In this document: positions 8,962 through 19,064 of the stretch, piece by piece
Position numbering within the stretch: position 1 is the first letter of the stretch
How the letters are laid out: each line of letters opens with the position of its first letter
Assembly: GCA_902530635.1 (NCBI GenBank)
Contig: CACABC010000002.1
Span: 53,501-117,500, forward strand
Origin: an uncultured Pelagibacteraceae bacterium
GTDB lineage: Bacteria > Pseudomonadota > Alphaproteobacteria > Pelagibacterales > Pelagibacteraceae
DNA length: 64,000 nucleotides
Reading direction: 5' to 3'
Notes under the pieces: model-generated
The model's database searches: none
Told to the model about the DNA's origin: nothing
The model's input: only the letters and a program-made list of their open reading frames with translations
Position numbers and translations under genes: made by a program

Positions 8962-10584
8962 TTATACCATTTCGTCTGCGTATCCCTTTTTAAGATCAGA
9001 CGTGTCTGGAATATCACAGTATGGATTCTCAACTTTCTCGAAATCCTCTGCACCACCATGGGGATCTGCATCAGGTTTTGGCATGTAGGTTTCTAGATAT
9101 TCTTGCTTAAGAATTTTATAAATTCTACTTCCTTCTTCATCATTTTTTTCTGCTCTTTCTATTTCTTTCCATCTACTTTTAGGGAATTTAACATACAAGC
9201 TAAAACATTTTCTAATTTCGTCTATTTCGTGTGGTGGGTATTGAGGCATATATAATTGTGGTGACATGGTGTTACATTTAGTAATTGTTTTATGATCAAG
9301 ATAACCGAGATCCTCACACATTTTTCTTAATGGTGTTCCATGAAAAGGTATAAATGTATAGATATTTGCGTTTGTAGCATCTATTTGTCTGTTTATTTCA
9401 ATTGTATCAAACGCTAACTTTTTTGTTTCTGTTGGAAAACCAGTAATGTTATTTACACTGAAAGCAATCCCATATTTTTTTGGAATTTTTAACTTCTCGA
9501 TTATGTCTTTATTTTTCCACCTTCTATCAAGGATCCTTGATCTAAATTCTTCATTTCCATGTTCTACTCCAAAAGAAATTCTATGTAGGCCAACTTTAGC
9601 TAAATTGGAAATGTTATAATCTGTAATTGTTTCTGGTCTAGTTTGCATCCAGAAAGGAAGCTTTATATCGGAATAAATTTCACAAAATTCATCAAGCTCC
9701 TTTTTACTCATACCTAAAAATGTGTCAGCCCAAAAATACATGTATTCAACGTTATGAACTTCTTTGAAGTGTTTTAATTCTTTGTGAACCAAATCCATTC
9801 TTTTTTTTCTGTAAAAATTGTGACCAAGACCTTTGTATAGTTTAGCCTGATCCGGTGAGTTACAAAATGTACAAGTGAAAGGACACCCCCTGATTGTTTC
9901 AACTGGAAACATCTTGTAAACTTTTCCTGCCATAGGCCTGTAAAGTCTTTTGTCTTCAAAAATTGTAGTATCAATAATTGGGTTTTTGTTTATATCGACC
10001 GGTCTTGTAATTGAATTTTTTTTAATTTCTTTTCCTTTTTTCTTAACCCATAAATTTGTAACATTTGAATAATCTTCTCCTAGCTCGATTTTTTTACAAA
10101 GATCTATAAGTGCATTTTCTCCTTCGCCAACACAAACCAAATCTATAAATTCGTTTTCAATACATAAATCTGGTGCCATTGTCGGAAAAACACCACCAGC
10201 AATTACAGGTGTTTTGTTTTGTTGAATATATTTTTTTATTTCACCTAATAACTTTACACCTAACTCCCACATATCCTCTGTTGTGGATAGAGCAATTAAA
10301 TCTGGTTTAAATTTGTTTACTTGTTCTTTTATGTCATCTTGCCATTTAGTTTTTTTAGGAACTAATCCTCTTTTCACCATTTCTTTTGAAAATGGCACAA
10401 CATTTAAACCTTCTTCTTTTGTACCATCGGAGTTATTACCATGATCAGTTGAGTAATAAGTTGTGTCAAAAACTTCTATTTTGTGACCCTCTTTTTTTAA
10501 AATTGCCGAAAAGGTTGCAATAGCTGGTGGCAACATGTTCATACCATAGGTGTTTGGATATAAAAATAAAACTTTAATTCCCAT
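8962..10584 (-). CDS. B12-binding-domain radical SAM protein
   Basis: N-term FLYPNTYGMNMLPPAIATFSAILKKEGHKIEVFDT; central RGCPFTCTFCNS CxxxCxxC cluster motif. Confidence 0.88.
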   Translation of the reverse strand: MGIKVLFLYPNTYGMNMLPPAIATFSAILKKEGHKIEVFDTTYYSTDHGNNSDGTKEEGLNVVPFSKEMVKRGLVPKKTKWQDDIKEQVNKFKPDLIALSTTEDMWELGVKLLGEIKKYIQQNKTPVIAGGVFPTMAPDLCIENEFIDLVCVGEGENALIDLCKKIELGEDYSNVTNLWVKKKGKEIKKNSITRPVDINKNPIIDTTIFEDKRLYRPMAGKVYKMFPVETIRGCPFTCTFCNSPDQAKLYKGLGHNFYRKKRMDLVHKELKHFKEVHNVEYMYFWADTFLGMSKKELDEFCEIYSDIKLPFWMQTRPETITDYNISNLAKVGLHRISFGVEHGNEEFRSRILDRRWKNKDIIEKLKIPKKYGIAFSVNNITGFPTETKKLAFDTIEINRQIDATNANIYTFIPFHGTPLRKMCEDLGYLDHKTITKCNTMSPQLYMPQYPPHEIDEIRKCFSLYVKFPKSRWKEIERAEKNDEEGSRIYKILKQEYLETYMPKPDADPHGGAEDFEKVENPYCDIPDTSDLKKGYADEMV

Positions 10585-10644
10585 ATTTTAAATTAGTTAT
10601 TTTTTGTTTTTGCAATGCTACACGTTTCTTTTTTTTTTTCAACA

Positions 10645-11601
10645 TCAATATAATTTGTTGTATCTTGTGCTGATTTTGGCCTCTTTGAAAAATTTTTCGT
10701 TACTTTCTCGATAATAATCTCGAATAATTTTTTGATATTCCTGATTCTCTTTTTTTGAGATAGTAATGCTTGAAAAAGTATTTTTTAAAATAAAATTTTT
10801 TATACTTCTGGGGATAAAATTTTTGATTGAGCGCACCAGATTATTTTCACTTAATTTATATCTAAGTTTCGAAGAAAATCTTATTTTTTTATCATTAGAT
10901 ACTCCCTTATTTACTATCTCATCAGAAAATAGGGGTTTGGTGTACTGTTTGTCTAAATTTAAAAACTCAACAAATTCACTTACAAAGTTTTCTCTATTTA
11001 ATTTAAAATCTTCATAGAATAAAAATTTTATTTTAGAATTTTTAAAATTAGTTGAAAGATTATTATAAAGTTTATAGAAGTTAAAAGAGTCTGCAAATAA
11101 TAAAAATTGAAATATTTCTCGATTTGATTCTTTATTTTTATTAAAACATTTAATTAATTTTTCAAAATCTTTAATGCCCAGTGCCTCTGAATATATTGGG
11201 TAGGCATGAAAATACAGAGATTTAATGAGATCATATTGGTTTCTTAATACTACTAAAAAATATATTTCTATATCTTTGTGTTTGTTTTGTAATAATTTAT
11301 TAAAGAATTTTATATCTTTAAAATTATTTCTTAGATTTAGATAGGAAACATACTTTTCTGATGAAATAACGTTTAATTTTCTTTGATCGAAAAAATCTAG
11401 ATAGTTTTTCTCATTTAAAATCCCTGTTTCAGTATAATTATCTGCGATTTTATTTAGTTCGTTTTGAGTAATTTTTACATCATTCCAATTTTTATAATTT
11501 TTTGGACCAATTAAATTTATATCCTTATGTTCAGGAAAAATATTTTTTTGTAAAAACGTAGATCCAGTTCTAGGGTAACCTAAGTGGTATAAAATTTTCA
11601 T
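10645..11601 (-). CDS. Sulfotransferase-like protein
   Basis: MKILYHLGYPRTGSTFLQKNIFPEHKDI PAPS-type P-loop; FLVVLRNQYDLIKSLYFHAY. Confidence 0.75.
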   Translation of the reverse strand: MKILYHLGYPRTGSTFLQKNIFPEHKDINLIGPKNYKNWNDVKITQNELNKIADNYTETGILNEKNYLDFFDQRKLNVISSEKYVSYLNLRNNFKDIKFFNKLLQNKHKDIEIYFLVVLRNQYDLIKSLYFHAYPIYSEALGIKDFEKLIKCFNKNKESNREIFQFLLFADSFNFYKLYNNLSTNFKNSKIKFLFYEDFKLNRENFVSEFVEFLNLDKQYTKPLFSDEIVNKGVSNDKKIRFSSKLRYKLSENNLVRSIKNFIPRSIKNFILKNTFSSITISKKENQEYQKIIRDYYRESNEKFFKEAKISTRYNKLY

Positions 11602-11620
11602 TATTTTTAATATTTTAGAA

Positions 11621-12958
11621 TTAAAGTTTTAAGGAATTTCTTTTTTTTTTAAATATTACACACTGTCCATATTTTCTCAACTTATATTCAAAAATACTGT
11701 TGGAAATTTGTTTTGAATTGATTGGTATCCAAAGTTGAGACGAAAAGAAATCTAGTATTTCTGAAGTAGTAATATGAATTACTTTTGGTGTCTTGCACTC
11801 AAGTGACTCAATTACTGTAGATATATTTCCTATATGAATTGATGCTGAATTCTTGTTATTCTTTTTAATAAAGCTTAAATATTTATTTTGTAACTTATAA
11901 ATCTTTTTTTCAAAATTTTTATATTTTTTGATTTTTTGAGTTGCAGGATGAAGACAAACTTTAAGGGGTTTTATTTTTAGTTTTGAAAGATAATTCTTAA
12001 AAAGTATATCTAAACACAAAAAAACTTTGTTAAAGTCACCAACAATAATAGGTAAAAAAATTTTGTTTGAGAAAAATTCTTTATTTCTTTTTTCTGTTCT
12101 GACAGATGATATTTTTTTTAGTTTATTTTTTGGCCAACCTAAATATTTTGAATAAATTTTTAATCCACAATTACTGTGAACTGAAAGTATATCAGGTGAT
12201 AAATAGCTGTAAGAATTCCAAAAAGGAAAAGGATTATGAGTATGATCAAAACCTATTGTTTTTACATTTTCTTCTTTTGCAAGTTTAATTATTGAATTTT
12301 GAAAAGGTTGAGATTCAAGAGGCATATAAACCTTTTTAATAACTTTAAAAAATTCTTGTTCGACAAAATGTTTTTTTAACTCATGAGCCAAATATGAATC
12401 AAAAGATAATTGATGATAAATATTAAATAATTTTATTTTATTTAACTTTATTAATTTAAGAACATATTTTAATAAATTAATACTACCAGAAATTATATTA
12501 CTTTTTTTTGTTTGAATAATAATCAGATTTTTATTAAATTTTTTAGGCAGCTGATCATCCGCGTGTACAAGTATCCAAAGAATTTTTTTTTTGTTACTTG
12601 TTATTTTAAAGTACGGATCCGTAAATAATCCATTATTTTTAAAATTTTTAGTATAAGACCATGAGAATATTATTCTATTATATTTTGCTAAATTTTGTTT
12701 AGAACAATCTCCATGTATATCTACGGAACTAAAATTTTTAATATACAAAAGATTCTTTAATTGTTTAAAAAAATTTATATTATTAATATTTTTTGTTATC
12801 TTTCTAATATTATTTTGTTTTTTTAAATTAGAATACATAAGATACTTTAAACATGATAATGAGCTTATTTCTGCATCAATATTTTTAGCTATTAATTTTT
12901 TTAAGTATTCTTTTTTAAAAGAAATTATTTTATTTCTCACTAAATTAATATCTTTCAT
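11621..12958 (-). CDS. Putative GT-B-like surface carbohydrate biosynthesis protein
   Basis: FDHTHNPFPFWNSYSYLSPDILSVHS ... KVCLHPATQKIKKYKNFE ... SIHIGNISTVIESLECKTPKVIH. Confidence 0.5.
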   Translation of the reverse strand: MKDINLVRNKIISFKKEYLKKLIAKNIDAEISSLSCLKYLMYSNLKKQNNIRKITKNINNINFFKQLKNLLYIKNFSSVDIHGDCSKQNLAKYNRIIFSWSYTKNFKNNGLFTDPYFKITSNKKKILWILVHADDQLPKKFNKNLIIIQTKKSNIISGSINLLKYVLKLIKLNKIKLFNIYHQLSFDSYLAHELKKHFVEQEFFKVIKKVYMPLESQPFQNSIIKLAKEENVKTIGFDHTHNPFPFWNSYSYLSPDILSVHSNCGLKIYSKYLGWPKNKLKKISSVRTEKRNKEFFSNKIFLPIIVGDFNKVFLCLDILFKNYLSKLKIKPLKVCLHPATQKIKKYKNFEKKIYKLQNKYLSFIKKNNKNSASIHIGNISTVIESLECKTPKVIHITTSEILDFFSSQLWIPINSKQISNSIFEYKLRKYGQCVIFKKKRNSLKL

Positions 12959-12986
12959 TTATTTTTTTTAGATATTTAAATATATT

Positions 12987-13928
12987 TTATTTTTTTAGAT
13001 AATAGTTTTTCTCAGCCCAATTAGTGAATAATCTTAAACCTTGGATCAAATTAATCTTTGACTTAAATTTTAAATGTTTATTAATTTTTTTAGTGTCTGC
13101 ATAACACCCTAGAATATCACCGGGAGTGGGATTTGAGATAGAAATTTTCAACTTATTATTTTTTTTATAAATTTTTGCAAGACTTAAAATTAATTTTCTA
13201 ATAGTTGTTTTTTTTCCTGTTCCTACATTATAAATTTGGTTAGGGTACTTTGTGCTTTTCATAAGTAAAGACAAAGATTCAACTACATCGTCAATATAAA
13301 TTAAGTCTCTAAATCTTTTTAAGCTACCATTTACAATAATTCTGTTTTTATTTCTTATTAAATCTAGAAAGATTGAAACAATACCTTGGTCTTTTCTAGA
13401 TAAATCTTGTCCGGGTCCATATACATTAAAGAATCTTAATATATTCCATTTGATTTTATTTTTTTCACAAAGTTTTATTAAATACCTTTCGCTAGCATAT
13501 TTTGAAATTGCATAAAAAGATTTAGGATCACATTTAACATTTTCAGAAAGTTTTTCTTTTTTATTCTCTCCATAGACTGTAAAAGTAGATGCAAATAATA
13601 TTCTTTTTGCATTTATTTTTTTAGCAAACTTAACAATGTTGATAGTGCTAATTAAATTCAATTTTAAATCTGTCTCTGGAATAATAAATGATTTTGGTCC
13701 AGATGATTGACCAGCTAAATGTATAATAGAGTGAATATTTCTTAGGTTTATTTTTTTAAGTTTTTTAAAATTTGTCAAATCGCATTTTAAAAATCTTACC
13801 CCATTAATTTTATTTTTTTTTAAATTAGAATTATCGATAACAATAATATTAAATTTATTTTTTATTTTTTGAATGAGGTTTGATCCTATAAAACCTAATC
13901 CTCCAGTTATTATAATTTTTTTTTTCAA
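12987..13928 (-). CDS. NAD-dependent sugar epimerase/dehydratase (SDR-e)
   Basis: IITGGLGFIGSNLIQKIK; YAISKYASERY YxxxK. Confidence 0.88.
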   Translation of the reverse strand: MKKKIIITGGLGFIGSNLIQKIKNKFNIIVIDNSNLKKNKINGVRFLKCDLTNFKKLKKINLRNIHSIIHLAGQSSGPKSFIIPETDLKLNLISTINIVKFAKKINAKRILFASTFTVYGENKKEKLSENVKCDPKSFYAISKYASERYLIKLCEKNKIKWNILRFFNVYGPGQDLSRKDQGIVSIFLDLIRNKNRIIVNGSLKRFRDLIYIDDVVESLSLLMKSTKYPNQIYNVGTGKKTTIRKLILSLAKIYKKNNKLKISISNPTPGDILGCYADTKKINKHLKFKSKINLIQGLRLFTNWAEKNYYLKK

Positions 13929-15007
13929 AGGAATAATTTTCTTCTTTTTGCCTCTTTAAGACCTACAAGAAACTGTTTCATTAAATTATATGGGCCTATA
14001 CTTATATTTATGAAACTGTCCCATGGTTTTTTATATGGGCCTTTTACATAAATAAATTTTTTTCTAAGGAATTTCACAACATTTTTAGCTTTTTTAGCAT
14101 CATTAAATTTTATCAAAACATAATTTCCATATTGAGATCTACTTTGTAATCCAATTTTTTTTAAATTTTTCTTTAAAAGTTTTCTAGAAATTTTGATTTT
14201 TAAGGTATTTTTTTTAATTATACTATAATTGTCCAATAAATATTCTGCTACTGCTATACTAATAGAGCTTAATTCGTGAGCTATTCGAGCTTTTGATAAT
14301 ATGCTCATATTTTCTTTTGAAGATATTGTATATCCAGCTCTTATAGATGGAACACCGAAAGCTTTTGAAAATGTTCTTAGAATAATTAAATTTTTGAAAT
14401 TTTTTAATAATGGTAAAGCAGATTTTGCTCCAAAATGATAATATGCCTCATCAACAACTAAGAAACAATTAATTTTTTTACATCTTGAGGCGATTTCTTT
14501 TATTTCTTTTAAACCAAAGGTATTTTCAATAGGCTGGTTAGGATTTGGAAGGAATAGAATTTTTGGTTTAGTTTTAAAAAATTTATTAAATTCTTTTTTT
14601 TTAATCTCGTAATTTTTTGTGTATCCTATTTTAAATAATTTTAGTTGAAAAATTTTAGAGTAAACTTCATACATTGCGTAAGTAGGGCTTAGAACTGCGA
14701 TTATATCCTTTGGTTTTGTTATTAAATTTAATAAATTTTTAATACTTCCATCAATTCCCGATGTGATCAAAATTTGATCTTCATTAACTTTATCAAATTT
14801 AGCTATTTTTTTATATAAGTTGGTTATTTCTGGGTACGTACTAAAAAAACTTGATGGCTTTCCTTTTAAAACTTTATGTATAAAATTACTTGGCCATAAA
14901 TCTACTTTTTCATTTCTATCCAATCTTAAACCTTTAATTAGATTTCTTCCTTCTGCAACTCTTTTTCTTTCAATATTTTTTAAATGAAGATTTCTTTTTA
15001 TAAACAT
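13925..15007 (-). CDS. HisC-like class I/II PLP aminotransferase
   Basis: LFLPNPNQPIENTFGL, VVDEAYYHFG, LIILRTFSKAFGVPSIRAGY. Confidence 0.82.
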   Translation of the reverse strand: MFIKRNLHLKNIERKRVAEGRNLIKGLRLDRNEKVDLWPSNFIHKVLKGKPSSFFSTYPEITNLYKKIAKFDKVNEDQILITSGIDGSIKNLLNLITKPKDIIAVLSPTYAMYEVYSKIFQLKLFKIGYTKNYEIKKKEFNKFFKTKPKILFLPNPNQPIENTFGLKEIKEIASRCKKINCFLVVDEAYYHFGAKSALPLLKNFKNLIILRTFSKAFGVPSIRAGYTISSKENMSILSKARIAHELSSISIAVAEYLLDNYSIIKKNTLKIKISRKLLKKNLKKIGLQSRSQYGNYVLIKFNDAKKAKNVVKFLRKKFIYVKGPYKKPWDSFINISIGPYNLMKQFLVGLKEAKRRKLFL

Positions 15008-15011
15008 TTTT

Positions 15012-15746
15012 TTAAATCAAACTTTCAACAAGTTTCAAATCCTTTAAATTGTCTACAGCATGAGTATTATGTGATAATTTAACTAATTTAACTTTGTAGT
15101 TGTTTTCTAAAACTCTTAACATATCAATGGACTCTGCTTTTTCTAGTTTAGTCTCCTGCAAAGAACTGTATTTAAACAAAAAATCTCTTTTAAAAGGTAT
15201 TACACATACTTGCTTCAAAAAATAATTTTTTTTAAACTTTTTATAGCTTGGTATTACTGATCTCGAGAAATAAATTGCGTTCATATTTTTATCGTGTGTT
15301 ACTTTAATTGTATTTTTATTTAAAAGTTCTCTATTGTTAGTTATAGGTCCCATAAGATTTATTACATTAATGGACTTATCACGTATCATCGGCCTAATTG
15401 CTATGTCAATCATTTTTCCTGTGACCATTGGTTCGTCACCCTGTATCATAACTACAATTTTGTATTTTTTTTTTTCTTTTTTTTCTAAAATCTTTACAGC
15501 TTCACAAACCCTGTCAGAGGCTCGTGTATGCTTTTTGCTAGTCATAACAACTTTTTTTTTTAATGAATTTACGTAATTAAAAATTTCTTTGTCACAGGTT
15601 GCTGTAACTAAATTAGTAATTAACTTACTTTTGCTGCAATTTTCAATAATTCTTTGAACCATTGGAATTCCATTAATTTTTTTCAACGGTTTTCCAGGGA
15701 ATCTTGAGCTTCCCATTCTCACTGGAATAACTGCTAGGATGTTCAT
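15012..15746 (-). CDS. CMP-KDO synthetase-like (KdsB family) cytidylyltransferase
   Basis: VIPVRMGSSRFPGKPLKKINGIPMVQRI ... IQGDEPMV ... HNTHAVDNLKDL. Confidence 0.82.
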   Translation of the reverse strand: MNILAVIPVRMGSSRFPGKPLKKINGIPMVQRIIENCSKSKLITNLVTATCDKEIFNYVNSLKKKVVMTSKKHTRASDRVCEAVKILEKKEKKKYKIVVMIQGDEPMVTGKMIDIAIRPMIRDKSINVINLMGPITNNRELLNKNTIKVTHDKNMNAIYFSRSVIPSYKKFKKNYFLKQVCVIPFKRDFLFKYSSLQETKLEKAESIDMLRVLENNYKVKLVKLSHNTHAVDNLKDLKLVESLI

Positions 15747-16517
15747 TTATTTTCCTTTTTTACTGAATAACTTTTCTACTGCTTGGTTAATAATAAATGT
15801 ATCTGTGCTATAAGGTATAAAATTATAACCTTCTCTAATATATTTTTTTAATTTCTTATAGTTTGGATCGATCAAATGTAAACCACAAGAAATTTTATGA
15901 TTTTTGCATTCAGACTTTATATTTTTTATTACTTTTTTGAATTTGTTATTTTGAAATTTCCCTGGAATTCCCATTGATGCAGATAAATCGTATGGACCTA
16001 TTAAAATACAATCTAAATTTTCTACCTCTAATATTTTATTTAAATTTTTTATTGCTTTAATATCTTCGATCATAGCAATTATTATAGGATCGACTTTAGA
16101 TTTTATATATTTATTAAATTCTTTTCCAAACTTATTTGACCTTGAAAAACCAACGCCTCTTTTTCCTTTTGGGGGCAATAAGTTAATACTTATAATTTTT
16201 TTTAATTCAGACTCATTTGTTATATTTGGAATGATAATCCCGTCTACACCTGCGTCTAAAACTTGTTTGCATATCTCAATATTTTTGTTTGGTAATCTTA
16301 CAAAAGTAGCTTTGTTTTTAATTTCTGCTACTCTTAAAAGATTTGGTAAATCACTAATATTGAATAATCCATGCTCAAAATCAAAAGTTAAACAATCAAA
16401 GTTTTTATTACACAAAATTTCAGTTAAGTTTGGATTAGAGATTTGAGACCAAGAACTAATTACTGTTTTTCTTTTTTTAAACTTTGTTCTAATTTTTTTT
16501 AAGTTACTTAAATTCAT
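15747..16517 (-). CDS. HpcH/HpaI aldolase family protein
   Basis: LTFDFEHGLFNISDLPNLLRVAE ... VRLPNKNIEICKQVLDAGVDGIIIPNI ... AMIEDIKAIKNL ... ILIGPYDLSASMG. Confidence 0.88.
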   Translation of the reverse strand: MNLSNLKKIRTKFKKRKTVISSWSQISNPNLTEILCNKNFDCLTFDFEHGLFNISDLPNLLRVAEIKNKATFVRLPNKNIEICKQVLDAGVDGIIIPNITNESELKKIISINLLPPKGKRGVGFSRSNKFGKEFNKYIKSKVDPIIIAMIEDIKAIKNLNKILEVENLDCILIGPYDLSASMGIPGKFQNNKFKKVIKNIKSECKNHKISCGLHLIDPNYKKLKKYIREGYNFIPYSTDTFIINQAVEKLFSKKGK

Positions 16518-16520
16518 TTT

Positions 16521-17378
16521 TTATTTTTTAAGTGATTTACTGTATTGTAAAATATTTTTTTTAAAATTAGATTTAGTTGGATGTAGTGATTTTCCAATTC
16601 GAGGTATAAAAGGGCTAGGTCTAACGTCATAATGTCCTTTATTTTTTAAAAAAATAATATTTTTTTTTGATATTTTAAACATTTTTGAAAATAAATTAAA
16701 AAGATATTTGGCTTTTAATTTTTTTTCTCCAGTTAATGTCAGATATTGATTATCATACTTTTTAGACATAGATCTAAAACACAATTTAACTGCGTCTTTT
16801 ACATAAATATAACTTCTAATAGAATTTTTTGTTCCTTTATAAATCAATTTTTTTCTAAAAAGTATATTTTCTAAGATTTTCCTAATTCCGTTATCAGAGC
16901 CAGCTCTTTCACCATAAATAGAGCCGAATCTTAAAATTGAGTATTTTAAATTAAATCTATTTTTATATTCCTCCACATAATCTTCAGCGGCTTTTTTACT
17001 TCTACCATAAAATCCACCTTCTTCTGTGTTAGCATAAATCGTACTTGCATGAATAAATTTTTTCACTTTATATTTTCTAGAAACTTCTAATGCATTAACC
17101 GTTCCAAGAATATTGAACCTTACTGTTTTAATAGCTCGATATTTAAGAGAGTCCATATCTGCAAGAGCGGCAAAATTGAAAACATAGTCTGATCCCTTTA
17201 TCGCCAAAGATAATTTTTTTACATTCAAAGTATCTCCAATTATCATTTTTTGACCTTTCTTTAGCCAGGGTGATTTTTTCAAATCAAAAATTGTAACTTT
17301 ATAATTCATTTCAGACAAATAGTCTGACAGATGAGATCCTATAAAACCACTACCACCTAGCACAGTAACTTTCTTCAT
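16521..17378 (-). CDS. NAD-dependent sugar epimerase/dehydratase
   Basis: VLGGSGFIGSHLSDYLSE; FYGRSKKAAEDY. Confidence 0.88.
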   Translation of the reverse strand: MKKVTVLGGSGFIGSHLSDYLSEMNYKVTIFDLKKSPWLKKGQKMIIGDTLNVKKLSLAIKGSDYVFNFAALADMDSLKYRAIKTVRFNILGTVNALEVSRKYKVKKFIHASTIYANTEEGGFYGRSKKAAEDYVEEYKNRFNLKYSILRFGSIYGERAGSDNGIRKILENILFRKKLIYKGTKNSIRSYIYVKDAVKLCFRSMSKKYDNQYLTLTGEKKLKAKYLFNLFSKMFKISKKNIIFLKNKGHYDVRPSPFIPRIGKSLHPTKSNFKKNILQYSKSLKK

Positions 17379-17384
17379 TATATT

Positions 17385-19058
17385 TTAAATACTTAAATTA
17401 TTAAAAAGTTTTTTAAAGCTTTTACTATTTTCTCTTTCGTATATATATTTTTGAAAATTAAATTTAGTACTTTTAACAATTGTTTTAATACATTTTCCTA
17501 AATTATTTTTGCTATTTACATAATATACAGCAGAATTTTTTTTTGACATATTTGTCTCAGAGTCACAATGTTTATATCTTTTCCATTGATCAAACAAAAT
17601 TACTGGTATTTTTGAATTTAAAGAATCTTCAATTATTGTAGATGAATAAGAAATTGTAACCCCAATCTTTTTGAATAAAATATGATTTTTTTGATCTGTA
17701 AAATATAAATTTTTAAATATTTTTTTTAAATATGGAATGCTTTTAAATTCTGTTGGGTGAGGTTTAACAATAATTTTCTTATTTTTAATAGATTTAGCTA
17801 TCTTATTTAAAAATATTAAATTTTGAAAATACTCATAAAACATTTCTATGCCATAAAAGTGCATACCATCAAAACCCCTATTAGTGACAGCATATAAAAT
17901 ATCACTTCCATTATTTTTGATTGTTTGATTAAAAATTAAATTACCAGTTTTTATATTTTGTGAGTTCTTTCTAAATTTTTCGACAAATTTATCTGCAATT
18001 TTAGACTGAACACAAAATATATTTCCTTTTTTTGTAGTTAATTCTTCTGAAAGAATTTTGTTGTATTTATTTGAATATTTATTTCCTGTTAAAGATAGAG
18101 TCCCATGGCTTATTTGCAAACAAGGAATTTTTAATTTTTTTGAAATTTCAGATAAGTATCCGTTAATTCCTCTTAAAACATTCAACATTATTAGTTTTGG
18201 TTTATTATTTTGTAAAAAACTTTTAACAACCAAAGATAAATTTTTTAATTCCTGAAGTTCATACAAAGCTTCATTTTTTCTAGAGTTAATTATATTTGAA
18301 TAGTTTATTTTTTTAAAAATAAAATGAATTTTTGGAATATTTATATTAGTTTTCTTTTTTGAATTTATTTTTTTGATTTTAATTATTTTAAGCCCAAGTA
18401 TTTTATATATAGTTTTTTTATACCAAGGTAATCTTTCCTGATTGAAAGTGGCAATTTTAATTTTTTTATTAAATAAATTAAAAAAAATTCTTTTAAAATT
18501 GTATCCTAAATTCGAAACAATAATATAATTATCCTTGAATTCAGATGTTATAATTTTAAAGTCGTATATCTTTCTTGAGTTATTTATTTTATCTCTATTT
18601 AATAATATTATTTTATTTCTTAAGAAAGAATTTTTTAAAATTTTACTTAAAAAATAATTATTTTCAGGATTAACAAAACTAAAGCTTTGCCATCCAGATA
18701 GAAAAATTTTATTTATTAAATATTTTTTTTTAATCTTCTTTAATACTTCATTTATAAAAAAACATGAGTTGAAATATTTTCTTTGTATACCAATATATCT
18801 ATTTATTAAAAATTGATCTAAATTATTTCCAAATTTAAATTTTTTAATCATTTTTTCAGAACCAATAATTCCTTCTTTGTGAAAATTATTTTTAAGAAAA
18901 GTTAATGGATTTAAATAATTTATTTTATTTTCTTCAAAAAAAATTAAAGTTTCTAAATTTACTGGAACCCATATAATACCTCCCTTATTTTTAATATTTC
19001 TATTTATAAAAATAATTTCTTTTCTTGTTTGCGCAAATGCTAGATTAACTTTTTTCAT
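17385..19058 (-). CDS. Putative GT-B-like surface carbohydrate biosynthesis protein
   Basis: LQISHGTLSLTGNKYSNKY ... KIIVKPHPTEFKSIPYLKK ... GVTISYSSTIIEDSLNSKIPVILFD. Confidence 0.55.
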   Translation of the reverse strand: MKKVNLAFAQTRKEIIFINRNIKNKGGIIWVPVNLETLIFFEENKINYLNPLTFLKNNFHKEGIIGSEKMIKKFKFGNNLDQFLINRYIGIQRKYFNSCFFINEVLKKIKKKYLINKIFLSGWQSFSFVNPENNYFLSKILKNSFLRNKIILLNRDKINNSRKIYDFKIITSEFKDNYIIVSNLGYNFKRIFFNLFNKKIKIATFNQERLPWYKKTIYKILGLKIIKIKKINSKKKTNINIPKIHFIFKKINYSNIINSRKNEALYELQELKNLSLVVKSFLQNNKPKLIMLNVLRGINGYLSEISKKLKIPCLQISHGTLSLTGNKYSNKYNKILSEELTTKKGNIFCVQSKIADKFVEKFRKNSQNIKTGNLIFNQTIKNNGSDILYAVTNRGFDGMHFYGIEMFYEYFQNLIFLNKIAKSIKNKKIIVKPHPTEFKSIPYLKKIFKNLYFTDQKNHILFKKIGVTISYSSTIIEDSLNSKIPVILFDQWKRYKHCDSETNMSKKNSAVYYVNSKNNLGKCIKTIVKSTKFNFQKYIYERENSKSFKKLFNNLSI

Positions 19059-19064
19059 TCTGTA

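Noticed and set aside
9774-9974. 66 aa minus-strand ORF
   Set aside because: Out-of-frame within the B12-binding radical SAM gene
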